NCBI GenBank assembly: GCA_001305115.1
Contig: BCAA01000018.1
Span: 1 to 42,826, forward strand
Reading direction: 5' to 3'
Length of the DNA stretch: 42,826 nt
Origin: Clostridia bacterium UC5.1-1E11
Lineage (GTDB): Bacteria; Bacillota; Clostridia; Oscillospirales; Acutalibacteraceae
Each line of letters opens with the position of its first letter. Position 1 is the stretch's first letter. Under the pieces are notes generated by a model. It ran no database searches, had not been told where the DNA came from, and was given only the letters and a program-made list of their open reading frames with translations. Positions 17,419 through 25,791 of the stretch are shown piece by piece. The translations under genes and the position numbers were made by a program.

Positions 17419-17896
17419 GCTTTTCATCCATCCTTTCTTGAATTTTTAGCTTTGCACGATGATAAGTAACTCTCGCCCATGATTCTGTTTTTCCAAAAAT
17501 TGCAGCGATTTGTGAAAAAGATAGTTCCCCGAATACGCGAAGCTGAAAGACTTCTTTGTATGGTTCTTCCAAACGGTGAAGAACGAGGTGTATGCGGAAC
17601 GCCATGTCAGAATCTGCAACTGAGTTCTCAACATTTTCATTTGATGGCAAGTCATTGATTTCACTCACATCAGCTACTCGCTGACGGCTTCGCATTTCAT
17701 CATGGTAAAGGTTTTTTGCTATGGAGCAGAGCCATGTCAATTCATCTGACTTACCTTTGAATTGTGATGTTGTAGAAACAGCCTTATAGAATGTGTTCTG
17801 CGTGATTTCCTCTGCTATCTCACGATTTTTGGCAAGAGAAATAGTATACGAGTATACCTGTAAATAGTAGGCTTTATAGAGCTTTTCATAGTCCAT
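17411..17896 (-). CDS. ECF-type RNA polymerase sigma factor
   Basis: About 161 residues from MDYEKLYKAYYLQVYSYTIS at 17896. Region 2 has EIAEEITQNTFYKA and WLCSIAKNLYHDEMRS; region 4 has LEEPYKEVFQLRVFGELSFSQIA. The in-frame ATG at 17923 lies downstream of the -10 box by only a few bases and is before AAGGAGGTG, so 17896 is chosen. The ECF-type promoter at 17928-17955 lies directly upstream, which indicates autoregulation. Sigma, anti-sigma and their promoter form a complete signalling unit at the right end of element B. Confidence 0.87.
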   Translation of the reverse strand: MDYEKLYKAYYLQVYSYTISLAKNREIAEEITQNTFYKAVSTTSQFKGKSDELTWLCSIAKNLYHDEMRSRQRVADVSEINDLPSNENVENSVADSDMAFRIHLVLHRLEEPYKEVFQLRVFGELSFSQIAAIFGKTESWARVTYHRAKLKIQERMDEKHE

Positions 17897-17927
17897 ACTT
17901 GTCATCACCTCCTTCAGCTTCATAGGT

Positions 17928-17955
17928 TAGACGGAGAAATCGGAATTTCGTTACA
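17928..17955 (-). promoter_or_regulatory. ECF-sigma promoter
   Basis: On the minus strand TGTAAC (17950-17955), 16 bases, CGTCTA (17928-17933). This matches the sigma-X/M/W type consensus (TGWAAC, 16-17, CGTC). The transcription start would be near 17921. Confidence 0.75.
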
Positions 17956-18169
17956 AAGAAGTTTGAAATTTTTTATACCTTTACGCTACTCTTGCTTTGT
18001 GCGGACTATTGGTAGACGCGCATTAACGGCAAGTAAAGAGATTGCTGTGTCAGCTTGATATGTTCAAATGCTAATTAAGTATAGCATACAGCTATGAATT
18101 TTTCTATTGCGTTCCCCTGACTTCGGAATAGTGGCAGGGCTGGCTATCCTTGTTTTGCTTTGTGCTTCT

Positions 18170-18310
18170 CTACCGTACATGAGCATTCGCGCCGGGGTTA
18201 TCGTTGCCGTACCCCTCCATGAGGTTAATGCCGCCCCAAATGCCAAGTCCTGCGCCAAGCGCGATTACCAAAGTCTGCAATACGTCAACTGCGCTGTTGA
18301 AAAAATCCAT
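18170..18310 (-). pseudogene. Maff2 family protein, 5' fragment cut by element B
   Basis: From ATG at 18310 the frame reads MDFFNSAVDVLQTLVIALGA and then GLGIWGGINLMEGYGNDNPGA, the conserved start of Maff2, a small membrane protein of Firmicutes conjugation clusters. At GCGAA (18186) the gene enters element B and ends five codons later at a TAG. It lies just downstream of virD4, its usual place. The rest is found at 9016-9052 and perhaps 1-67. Unless B excises, no full Maff2 can be made. Confidence 0.85.
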
Positions 18311-18377
18311 ATAAACCTCGCTTTCTGCCGCTAAAACGGCTCAAAAAATGTTGTTGGAAATAAAAATGCCGCCGTTT

Positions 18378-19207
18378 TTATTCGGCGGCTGCGTCCTCGT
18401 CGGACAAATCTATTTCGTATATGTCAAAGGGTTCGTCGGGCTTTACGATTGCCGGACGGGTGGACATATACCGTTCAACGTCAAAAGCGTTTTTCTTGTC
18501 GAAGTCGGAAAGGTATTTGTAGTTCGGGTGCTGCGTTATATCGTACTTATCGCTGAAAAAGGGGCGCACGCCGCGCAACTGCAAAATACATTTTCCTCCG
18601 TCCATAACTGCGATTTCGTCCTGTGTCATCAACTCCTTTCCCAATTTCTGATAATTGAGGCCATGAGAAACCTGCGTGCCGCGATTTTCGGAAGTGTTGA
18701 AACTGTCGATTGTTTCACGTCCCAAGTTCTCCGAAATATCCTTTGCATTTTTCCCGCGCCCTCCCAAAAACAAGGTGCTGTCGGCATTGTCAAGTATGAT
18801 TTCTGCCGCGTCCTTGTAAATGGCTTTTAGCTGGCTCTGCGATTGCAGAATGATAGAAGCCGAGATTTCCCGGCTGCGGATTGTGGCAATCAATTTTTCA
18901 AACTGCGGGATTTGTCCAATGTTTGCAAACTCGTCTAACAGGCAGCGAACATGAACCGGCAGCTTGCCGCCGTATTCGTCGTCGGCCTTGTCGCACAAGA
19001 GATTAAATAACTGCGATTGCAGCATAGCGATAACAAAATTAAACGTGCTGTCCGTATCGCTCATAATCAAAAACAAAGCTGTTTTTCTGTCGCCTAACGT
19101 GTCAAGTTCTAATTCGTCGTAGGACATAAGATCGCGCAATTCCTTTATATCAAAAGGAGCGAGCCTCGCACCGCAAGAAATGAGGATTGATTTTGCGGTT
19201 TTGCCCG
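18378..19207 (-). pseudogene. virD4: VirD4/TraG type IV coupling protein, 3' part, separated by element C
   Basis: The frame resumes at the CCCG junction (19204-19207) with GKTAKSILISCGARLAPF and continues without a break through LRDLMSYDELELDTLGDR, the Walker B region LLDEFANIGQIPQFEKL, and SREISASIILQSQSQLKAIY to the stop at 18378. The 5' part, with Walker A, lies at 34335-35309. Excision of element C would give an intact protein of about 600 residues. In its present state the coupling protein, needed to bring relaxase-DNA to the channel, is broken. Confidence 0.9.
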
Positions 19208-19252
19208 AAACGAGTTGTCAAGGACTTTTTAATCAAATTCACAAAAAGCCAC

Positions 19253-19292
19253 AAAAAAGTGCCAGAAGCAGATTTTAGCTCCTGACACTTTT
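19253..19292 (-). terminator. Rho-independent terminator at the left end of element C
   Basis: On the minus strand AAAAGTGTCAGGAGC (19278-19292) pairs with GCTTCTGGCACTTTT (19255-19269) with two mismatches and is followed by T residues. It insulates the element's transcripts from virD4. Confidence 0.75.
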
Positions 19293-19301
19293 ACGGATGG
19301 G

Positions 19302-19673
19302 TTATTTGCTCCTGCTTAACAGTTCGTCGCAAAGGTACGCATATTCCGGCAGTTGGTCGATATAGGGTTTCCAGCGCCGCTTAATCTCGGCCAGTTCCAG
19401 CGGATCGGCGTCCTCAAAGTCATGGTCGTTTCCGGTCATTCCGAAAACATCCAGTGCAATATCATTCAAGCACTCATAACAAAGACCGGCAGCGGACTCT
19501 ATCCAGTTGCCGGTGTCGATATAGACCGGGTCGATAGATATTGCCAGCCACACATAGCCGACCTTGTCCGACCAAACCAAATCATAAGCGGTCATCTGCT
19601 GGATATGTTTCTCAAACACTTTGCGGACGCGCTCAATCTCATTTTTCTCTTTTTCTGTGTACAGCATTTTCAT
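19302..19673 (-). CDS. Hypothetical protein at the left end of element C
   Basis: A 123-residue acidic protein (MKMLYTEKEKNEIERVRKVF, AISIDPVYIDTGNWIESAAG). I do not recognise a family. It is the last gene before the terminator and the element end, separate by about 70 bases from tnpW. Ribosome binding site AAGGAGGAC precedes the ATG, so translation is likely. Confidence 0.6.
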   Translation of the reverse strand: MKMLYTEKEKNEIERVRKVFEKHIQQMTAYDLVWSDKVGYVWLAISIDPVYIDTGNWIESAAGLCYECLNDIALDVFGMTGNDHDFEDADPLELAEIKRRWKPYIDQLPEYAYLCDELLSRSK

Positions 19674-19745
19674 GTCCTCCTTGGCTAAAAGTTTTGGTGT
19701 GTACCATCATCAGTTTAACACAAGGCGGCTGGCTTTATCAGCCGG

Positions 19746-19937
19746 TCACATCTGCTGTATCTCGTTTTTAAGCATACGCTTGATTTTGTCGCTCATGGTT
19801 TCGGTGCTGGTGTCGCTGAAATGGACGCGCACCTTGTAGGTGGTCTTGCCGATTTTCTTTACCAGCGCGGGGGCGTCCTCCGGCGCTCTGGCCGGGGTGG
19901 TGTCTGCGGTCTGGATGGTACGGGTTTCTTCGCTCAT
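19746..19937 (-). CDS. tnpW: TnpW family transposon-encoded protein (element C)
   Basis: About 63 residues from the ATG at 19937 (MSEETRTIQTADTTPA), with GAAAGGAGCGCC upstream; the frame extends to 19976 without a better site. The C-terminal half TTYKVRVHFSDTSTETMSDK matches the TnpW pattern seen at 10888-11085. It follows the DnaC-like gene. Function unknown. Confidence 0.75.
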   Translation of the reverse strand: MSEETRTIQTADTTPARAPEDAPALVKKIGKTTYKVRVHFSDTSTETMSDKIKRMLKNEIQQM

Positions 19938-19981
19938 GGCGCTCCTTTCTCCGGGCGGGGCTGCGCCGTCCGGCAAAACAA

Positions 19982-20845
19982 TTATTCGCTCTTACGGTTC
20001 ACAATGTCTTTCGCTGCCTGTTTGGTGGCCCCGGCGTTTTCCTCCCGGAAGTTCTTTCCGGCAAAGAGGATCGGGGCGCACCGTTCCAGAATGCGGTCAT
20101 AGATACGGGCGTGGGCCAGGTCGGGCGGGTTCTTCAGTTCGGCCAGTTTCAGGTTGGTGGTGATTATCATGGGCCTGCGGCTGCGGTAGCGGCTGTCAAT
20201 GACGAAAAACATCTGCTCCATCGCATACTCGGTGCTGCGCTCCACACCCAAATCGTCAATGATAAGCAGGTCGTACTCGTCAAAGCTGGCGATAAAGTCG
20301 GCCCTGTCCTCGGAGAACATCCCGGTCAGGCGGTTCAGGATGGTGGGAAAGTTCGTCATCAACACCGGAACATCCCGGTCAAGCAGGGCGTTGGCGATGC
20401 AACCGGCGAAAAAGGACTTGCCGGTTCCCACATCCCCGAACAGCAGCAGGCCGGTGTTGTTCTTGTAAGCCTCCTTCCAGTTCTCCACATAGGCGCGGGC
20501 CTTGTCCATCAGGGGATTTTGGCCGTTGTCGTTGGCAAAGGTGTAGTCGTACAGATAGCGGTCTTGCAGGCCCTGGGCCTTCCGGCGCTTGATACGCTCC
20601 ATGCGGCGCTGCCGTTCCTCGGCGGCCTTGCGCTGTTCCTCGGCCTCCCGCTGGCACTGGCAGATACAGCGGGGCATGAAATAGCCGGGTTTCCCAAAGC
20701 ATGGCACAACGGTCTGTCTCTGGCCGCCGCACTTCTTACAGTGAATGAGGCCGTCTGCCGGGTCTATGTACTCGTCCCCGGCCAGTTCCATACCGGCGGC
20801 TACCTTGTCGATCAGCGCCCGGATTTCTGCGGTAATCTCAATCAT
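19982..20845 (-). CDS. DnaC-like helicase loader ATPase (element C)
   Basis: A 287-residue protein with an N-terminal zinc motif (CKKCGGQRQ...CICQCQ), an Arg/Glu-rich helix, and an AAA+ domain with Walker A GDVGTGKSFFAG, Walker B LLIIDDLGVER and ITTNLKL. It parallels the element B protein at 11092-11931 over its whole length. Its ATG overlaps the stop of the replisome organizer (ATGA). It presumably loads host helicase at the element's origin. Confidence 0.9.
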   Translation of the reverse strand: MIEITAEIRALIDKVAAGMELAGDEYIDPADGLIHCKKCGGQRQTVVPCFGKPGYFMPRCICQCQREAEEQRKAAEERQRRMERIKRRKAQGLQDRYLYDYTFANDNGQNPLMDKARAYVENWKEAYKNNTGLLLFGDVGTGKSFFAGCIANALLDRDVPVLMTNFPTILNRLTGMFSEDRADFIASFDEYDLLIIDDLGVERSTEYAMEQMFFVIDSRYRSRRPMIITTNLKLAELKNPPDLAHARIYDRILERCAPILFAGKNFREENAGATKQAAKDIVNRKSE

Positions 20846-21594
20846 ACGGTTTCATCCTCCTTTACGCTGTAATCCCGATTGCGAGCAGGCAGGGCCGCTT
20901 TCTTCGCGTCCTCGCTGGCCCAGCGCCGGATGGTGGCGGCATGGCTCTGATACCGCTTGCCGGTAGAGGCCATGTACTCGGACAGCTTTTCGATGTACTG
21001 GCCCCATACCGTGGGAAAGCTGGCCTGCAAGTCTGCCAGTTCCTCGTCTGTCAGGAAAACATTCTGGTAACGGCCATAGGCGCGGGCGCTCTCACTCTCT
21101 CTATTCTCTATACTCTTATCTCTAATATCTAATCTCTTATCTCTAATCTCTGGTGGACAAATGTCCCCCCGGCTATATGGTGGACAAATGTCCGCCCCGC
21201 CGGATGGGAGCAGTTTTTGACGCTTCAACCGCATACGCTCTTTCTTTTTCCGTTCCCCCTCGGTAGAGGACTGGCCGATCAGCAGTTGGATGTCGGCCAT
21301 GTAGTAGGCCCCGTCGGTCAAAATCTCCACAAGGCCAAATTCAAGGAACACCTTCAAGGCCCGTTCCACCGTCCCCACCTGATGGCGGGTAAAGGTGGCG
21401 ATGGTCTGGGGCGTGTGGGGCAGATGGTCGTTGAGCATGAGGATACCGCCGCTTTTGAGTGACATGAGGTACATTTTCAGCAGCAGATTGGAGTACAGCA
21501 GGCCATCCTGCATACTCTCCAAAATAACCATCGTTTCGCTGTTGTAGAAGTTTTCTTTCAGCTTGAGGTAGTAATATTTTCGATTGTCTGACAT
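20842..21594 (-). CDS. Phage-type replisome organizer (element C)
   Basis: A 250-residue protein that begins MSDNRKYYYLKLKENFYNSE like its element B homologue, with the winged-helix part FTRHQVGTVERALKVFLEFG and the C-terminal region YQNVFLTDEELADLQ...YIEKLSEYMASTGKRYQSHAA. The linker (residues about 145-165) is encoded by the repeat patch at 21085-21193. GGAGG stands eight bases before the ATG. It works with the DnaC-like protein to start replication of the excised element. Confidence 0.85.
   Translation of the reverse strand: MSDNRKYYYLKLKENFYNSETMVILESMQDGLLYSNLLLKMYLMSLKSGGILMLNDHLPHTPQTIATFTRHQVGTVERALKVFLEFGLVEILTDGAYYMADIQLLIGQSSTEGERKKKERMRLKRQKLLPSGGADICPPYSRGDICPPEIRDKRLDIRDKSIENRESESARAYGRYQNVFLTDEELADLQASFPTVWGQYIEKLSEYMASTGKRYQSHAATIRRWASEDAKKAALPARNRDYSVKEDETV
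21085..21193. other. Candidate replication origin inside the element C replisome organizer gene
   Basis: A pyrimidine-rich tract with repeated ATCTCTAAT units (21095-21150) is followed by two exact copies of GGTGGACAAATGTCC, at 21152-21166 and 21179-21193. The element B gene has the same GGACAAATGTCC box after a similar tract. Confidence 0.55.
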
Positions 21595-21706
21595 GGGTTC
21601 CTCCTTGGGGTTTGTTTTGGGCTTCTGTACGCCTTTAGAGGGCCGTTTTGGGGGCCAGAGGATAAATCTATCAGGCCCCCAGCGACACCCTCAAAAAAGC
21701 CTTGAT

Positions 21707-22105
21707 TTACAAGGGGTTTTCGGCCCCTAAAGCGTGACATTTCGCCCTCTGTTTGCGCTTGCGCTGGGCGGCCTTGATACGCTTCATGCGTCCGGCACAT
21801 TCCGGGCAGTATTTGGCCCGGTTGGAGCCGGGGGTGAACAGCGCCCCGCAGACGGCGCACCGCTTGGCGTCCAGGCGGTGGAACAGGGCCGTTTCCAGTT
21901 CCCTGTCCAGCGGCAGCACCGCCGCCCGGAACCACCGGCACAACAGGGAGTAGGAAATGGACTGGACGCAGACACATTCCTCCCCATCGTCCAGCGCGAT
22001 ACAGTTGCCGCCGTCATAGTTGCAGCACTCATGTACCAGCCGCCGCGTTCTGCGGTACTGGCGGTAGTCCATGACGGGGATGGGTTCAGGCTTGCTTTTC
22101 TTCAT
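21707..22105 (-). CDS. Cysteine-rich VLP domain protein (element C)
   Basis: About 132 residues from MKKSKPEPIPVMDYRQYRRT at 22105. Cys pairs occur as CCNYDGGNC, ECVCVQ, RCAVCGALF and YCPECAGRM, the last two forming a likely zinc ribbon. The segment AVLPLDRELE fits the Cys-rich VLP family. It precedes the replisome organizer, as the shorter Cys-rich genes do in elements A and B. DNA or RNA binding is likely but unproven. Confidence 0.75.
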   Translation of the reverse strand: MKKSKPEPIPVMDYRQYRRTRRLVHECCNYDGGNCIALDDGEECVCVQSISYSLLCRWFRAAVLPLDRELETALFHRLDAKRCAVCGALFTPGSNRAKYCPECAGRMKRIKAAQRKRKQRAKCHALGAENPL

Positions 22106-22262
22106 GCTGGCACTTCCCGCACCCGCCGCAGTTGCCGCATCCCTGGCAGGCATGGGCCTCCGGCTCCGGGCCGGTGGGCGCGCCTGCCGGTTCCGACTGC
22201 AAGAGGGCAAGGGGCAGGCGGATATTCAGGTGGACGGTGACAGGTAAAATAATCTGCTTCAT
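22086..22262 (-). CDS. Small Cys-rich protein with five-Cys repeat
   Basis: A 58-residue ORF, MKQIILPVTVHLNIRLPLAL then a linker and ACQGCGNCGGCGKCQHEEKQA, shown in part. Five Cys are spaced C-x2-C-x2-C-x2-C-x2-C, as in iron-sulfur or zinc clusters. The ATG at 22262 has GGAGATTGCCCT ahead of it, and the stop overlaps the next gene by 20 bases, which supports coupled translation. I do not recognise a family. Confidence 0.6.
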   Translation of the reverse strand: MKQIILPVTVHLNIRLPLALLQSEPAGAPTGPEPEAHACQGCGNCGGCGKCQHEEKQA

Positions 22263-22361
22263 AGGGCAATCTCCTTTCCGTGAGTAAAGGTTGACAGTTT
22301 TTCATAAAGGGGTGTCGTGAAACGCGACGCACCTAAAGGGGTCGGCAAAACGCTGTACCCT

Positions 22362-23806
22362 TTACCGCTCCGGCCCCCGGTCATGGGACTTATCCCGTTC
22401 CTGCCGGGCCAGTTGGTCGGCGGCCTTGCGGAGCCGTTCCACAGCTTTCAGTTCCTCCCGCATGGCCTTCATGTCGATGCTGTCCACCTGTTTCTGGGCG
22501 GCCAGCAGGTCTATCTCGCGCCGCCATTCCTTGGGAGTGATTTCCTCGCCGCTGGCTTTCAGTTCTTTCAGATATCGGGCCGCCGCGTCATAGAGGATCA
22601 GTTCCCGGCTGTGGCGCTGCTCGAACAGTTCCCGCTTCTCCGGCTTTACCTTGGCAAGCTGCTTATGGACAGCCTTGTACTCGTTGTACTGCGCCCACAT
22701 TTCCCCGCGCTCAGTGAGGACAGCGATCCGGCGTTCGGCCTTGACAATCCCTCGCCGCAGGTCATAGTAACGGGTGTTCATATCTGCGATTTTTCATGGA
22801 GCTGCTGCATGGACTGGATGCCGTTTGCCTGCATAAAGCTGAACAGGGCGGCGCTCTCCTGCAACGCCCGGATTTTGCCGGTGCGGGTGTCAGGCCGCTT
22901 GAGCTGCTGCTGGGCCTCCCACAACTCAATCATGCTGGGCTGCTGGCCCTCCGGCTTTTCCGCCTCGGCCTTAGACCAGTTGTAGAGGCGGGTAATGCGG
23001 GCCTTGATTTCCTTGAGCAGCTTGTTGTCGGCGGCGATCTGCCGGTTGACTTCTCCCTTGTCGGTGCGGATGCCGCGCTTCTCCATCTGGCTGGCCGCTG
23101 GCCCCAGGTGGACAGAGGGGATTTTATCAATGCCCCGGCGCTTGTAGCTGCGGTGGTCTACCAGGGCGGGCTGACCGGCGGCCTCCAATGCCCGGTTGGT
23201 ATAAGCCGCCCATGCCGCCCGCCAAATCTCCACATTCCCTTTGTCGTTCCAGTCGGTGGTGTCCTCCCGGTGGTTCTTCCAGCCGCCTTTCCCATCCGGG
23301 ATACGCTGGCCGTTTTCGTCTAAGTCGTATGCCTTGCGGCACTTCGCGCCCCATGCGCCATTTTCCTTCAGGGGCCGGACAGTCAGCATGACATGAACAT
23401 GGGGGTTGCCGGTTCCCTTGTCATGGATGGCAAAATCAGCACACATCCCCTTGTCTACAAAGTTGTCCTTCACATAGGCCCGGACAAGGGCAAGCTGCTG
23501 TTCCCTGGATAGTTCGCGGGGCAGGGCCGCCTCGATCTCGCGGGCAAGCTGGCTGTCCCTGGCTTTCTCGATCTGCTCCACACTGTTCCAGAGGGTGGAG
23601 CGGTCTGCAAACTCTGGCGGGGCGTGGGCGGGCAGCATGATTTCCGCATGGACAACGCCGCCCTTCCGGGTGTAATCATGGGTCAGGCCGTCCCATTCAT
23701 TTGTCAGCTTTGTCCCGCTTCGGTAGGCGGCTGCGGCAACAGCGGAACGGCCCTCGCTGCGCTTGATGATGCTGACGGGGATATGACAAAAATCTATGGG
23801 TGGCAC
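22362..23806 (-). CDS. MobA/MobL relaxase (MOBQ type) of element C, frameshifted
   Basis: The expected protein has about 481 residues. The relaxase domain has HIPVSIIKRSEGRSAVAAAAY with the candidate catalytic Tyr, and HDKGTGNPHVHVMLTVR with the metal-binding H-x-H. The frame breaks at a five-A run (plus T run 22790-22794): as read it ends LHEKSQI at 22778, but one extra A gives LHEKIADMNTRYYDL and joins the coiled-coil frame 22362-22781. AAAGGAGG stands directly before GTG at 23806, and no ATG is well placed, so the exact start is unsure. The longer frame to 23959 is only the oriT region translated. Confidence 0.85.
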
Positions 23807-23885
23807 CTCCTTTCGGTGAGGGATATTCAGGCCGCAGGGGACGGGACAGCCGCTTGCGGATGTTCCGTGACCTGTGGCGCACAAG

Positions 23886-23990
23886 GGGTTTGGGGAGTGT
23901 AGCTCCCCATCGCGGACGAAGTACGCAACAGCCCCCGGCAGGGCGCACGACACCGGCAACGGTGTATAAGTGCGCCCTTGTAAACAAGGG
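23886..23990 (+). other. oriT of element C (MOBQ-type nick region)
   Basis: The palindrome ACACCG-GCAA-CGGTGT (23950-23965) is followed by TAAGTGCGCCCT (23967-23978), identical to the RSF1010/R1162 nick core, and then CCCTTGT-AA-ACAAGGG. Upstream are GGGTTTGGGGA (23886-23896), a GGGGAG/CTCCCC hairpin (about 23892-23908), and an inverted GTGCGCCCTG copy near 23938-23948. The order relaxase-oriT-DUF3847 is compact here. Confidence 0.8.
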
Positions 23991-23992
23991 AT

Positions 23993-24289
23993 TTACGGCT
24001 TGTCCCCGGATTTCGGCAGTTTTGCGGCCAGTTCCGCCGCCCCCGGAAGATGGGACAGGGCAATCAGGAACGCCTTGACCTCTACGCCGGGAAGGCCAGG
24101 GGCCAGAGGGAACACGCCCTCCAAAATGGCCCCGCGCTCAATCAGGCGGCGGGTGCGGGCCTTGCGTTCCTCGTTACGCTGTTTGTTCTCCAAAATCTTC
24201 TGGCGGTTCTCAAGCTGCCGGATCTCCTTCAGGACTTCTTCGCGCTCGTCTTTTTTCGGTTTCGCTTGGGTGGTGATTTCTTTGTGCAT
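23993..24289 (-). CDS. DUF3847 family mobilization-associated protein (element C)
   Basis: About 98 residues from the ATG at 24289 (MHKEITTQAKPKKDEREEVL). A coiled-coil half (IRQLENRQKILENKQRNEER) is followed by RTRRLIERGAILEGVFPLAP and a C-terminal helix, as in the element A homologue (RGGMLESFLQEPE). It is next to the oriT. It overlaps the preceding sigma-like gene by about 61 bases. Relaxosome accessory function is inferred from position. Confidence 0.75.
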   Translation of the reverse strand: MHKEITTQAKPKKDEREEVLKEIRQLENRQKILENKQRNEERKARTRRLIERGAILEGVFPLAPGLPGVEVKAFLIALSHLPGAAELAAKLPKSGDKP

Positions 24290-24767
24290 ATCGCTTTCTC
24301 CTTTGGCGGCTCCATCCAGCCGCGCTTGATATAATATTTCTGTAACTTGATGATGGCGTTGCGTACCGTGACAATGGCAGCCGATGTGGTAAAGCCCTCG
24401 GCCTCGGCAATCTCCTTGAAGGGCTTGCCCTCCCAAAACCGGGCATGAAGGCAGCTTGCCTGCCGGGGTGTCAGAGTGGCAAGGGCCTCCTGGAGCCGTT
24501 CCACCATCAGGCGCGGGCGGCCTCCTGTTCCCGTTCCGTTTCTTTCTCCATCAGAAAATCCTCCGGGGAAACGGCCTGCTCCGGGAAATGGTTTTCCATG
24601 CCGGGGGATGCGTCCAGAGAGTAACAGTGATAGTGCTGTTTGGCGTCATTGGCGTCCTCTGCTCGGCTTTCCTCCGCAATGGCGTCTGCCACCTCATCCG
24701 GCACTTCCACAAGGGTGTCCTTCTTGCAAATCGGGTAGTAGTATTTTTTCAGGTTGATGGTTTTCAT
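24229..24767 (-). CDS. Sigma-70 region 4-like regulator, copy 4 of the tandem set (frameshifted)
   Basis: The first part (24507-24767) reads MKTINLKKYYYPICKKDTLV and ends at SPEDFLMEKETEREQEAARA. The second part (24229-24507) holds the helix-turn-helix LTPRQASCLHARFWEGKPFKEIA. The paralogue next door has both parts in one frame. One extra C at 24510-24511 (GCGCC to GCGCCC) would fuse the parts here; a TGATG overlap allows coupled translation as an alternative. The ATG overlaps the stop of copy 3 (ATGA). Confidence 0.65.
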
Positions 24768-25225
24768 AGGCTGCTTGTCCATTTCCGGCGTATGAAGTAC
24801 CGGCGCAGCCGCCGGAGCGCCGCATGGATGGACTTCCCCGCCTGGGATGGGGTAATACCCTCCATCGCAGCAATGTCCTTCACTTTCATCCCCAGCATAT
24901 ACCGGGCATGGACGCGGCGGGCCTGCGTTGGGGGCAGAGAGGAAATGGCCTCATAGAGCCGCCGGAGCAGTTCGGCATATTCGGCCTGCGCCTCCTTTTC
25001 CATCAGGCAATCCTCCGGCGATGGCTGCGCCCAGCCGATGGCGGCGTTCTCAATCCCATCATTGCAGTCAAGGGAGTAAAACGCCTTGTAGCGGTACATC
25101 TTGCGTTCCCTGGCGGCCTCGGCCCGCTTGTCCAGCAGGAACGCCTCGGCGATTTCATCCGACACCTCCACAAGGGTGTCCTCAGTGCAGAACGGATAAT
25201 ATTGCTTGAGGTTGATGGTCTGCAT
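24764..25225 (-). CDS. Sigma-70 region 4-like regulator, copy 3 of the tandem set
   Basis: About 153 residues from the ATG at 25225 (MQTINLKQYYPFCTEDTLVE). The N-terminal domain of about 85 residues (VEVSDEIAEAFLLDK, AFYSLDCND, SPEDCLMEKE) has no function known to me. The C-terminal helix-turn-helix, LPPTQARRVHARYMLGMKVK then DIAAMEGITPSQ, is sigma-70 region 4-like. There is no region 2, so it should not act as a full sigma factor but may be a DNA-binding regulator. Confidence 0.75.
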   Translation of the reverse strand: MQTINLKQYYPFCTEDTLVEVSDEIAEAFLLDKRAEAARERKMYRYKAFYSLDCNDGIENAAIGWAQPSPEDCLMEKEAQAEYAELLRRLYEAISSLPPTQARRVHARYMLGMKVKDIAAMEGITPSQAGKSIHAALRRLRRYFIRRKWTSSL

Positions 25226-25235
25226 AGGCCCGCCC

Positions 25236-25688
25236 TCATTCTGACGGGAAAAGGCCGTCATAGCAGCGGCGCATATTCCGCAGGCCCCGCCGGATGGCAA
25301 TGCTGACCTTGCTGCTGTGTACGCCCTCCATCCGGGCAATTTTCGGCTGGTTGATACCGGCGATGTAGTAGGCCCGGACACGGCGGGCCTGGGTTGGAGT
25401 GGTATGAGACAGTGCCTCCGGCAAGGCGGCAACCAGCCGCAGGCGGGCGGCCCGTTCCTCGCGCTCCAAAAGGATTTCCTCCGGCGATCTCCCGTGTTCC
25501 AGCGCGTAGTTCTCCGTCCAGCTATATGCGTCCAGGGAGTAGTAGGCGCGGTGGTAGACCTTCCGGCGCTCATAGTTGTTCATCTCGCGCTGGGCCTGCT
25601 GTATGGCCTCCCAGACCTCATCGCTAACCTCCACAAACTCGTCATGCCGGTAGTGGGGATAAATCCACCGCAGATTGATGGTTTTCAT
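25236..25688 (-). CDS. Sigma-70 region 4-like regulator, copy 2 of the tandem set
   Basis: About 150 residues from MKTINLRWIYPHYRHDEFVE at 25688, with AGGAGG nine bases upstream. It has the same architecture as the next gene: VEVSDEVWEAIQQAQREM, AYYSLDAYSW, SPEEILLEREE, then TPTQARRVRAYYIAGINQPK for the helix-turn-helix. The spacing to copy 3 is ten bases. Confidence 0.75.
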   Translation of the reverse strand: MKTINLRWIYPHYRHDEFVEVSDEVWEAIQQAQREMNNYERRKVYHRAYYSLDAYSWTENYALEHGRSPEEILLEREERAARLRLVAALPEALSHTTPTQARRVRAYYIAGINQPKIARMEGVHSSKVSIAIRRGLRNMRRCYDGLFPSE

Positions 25689-25791
25689 AGGCTTACCTCC
25701 TGAAAATGGGAGAGGCGGGCAGCTTGTCCGCTGTCCGCCTCCCGCTGGGATAAGGGAAACAATCCCTTTCACTTGGTAGCCCGAAAAGGGG

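Noticed and set aside
22263..22361. GGTGTCGTG...CGCGACGCACC inverted repeat as a terminator
   Set aside because: Arms are imperfect and no T run follows; too weak to list.
23807..23959. N-terminal extension of the element C relaxase
   Set aside because: It translates the oriT hairpins; the family begins near HIPVSIIKRS, and AAAGGAGG lies at the inner start.
24507..24507. Natural two-gene split of sigma-like copy 4 by TGATG overlap
   Set aside because: Possible, but the three paralogues are single proteins and a one-base loss fits the pattern of the window, so one gene is preferred.
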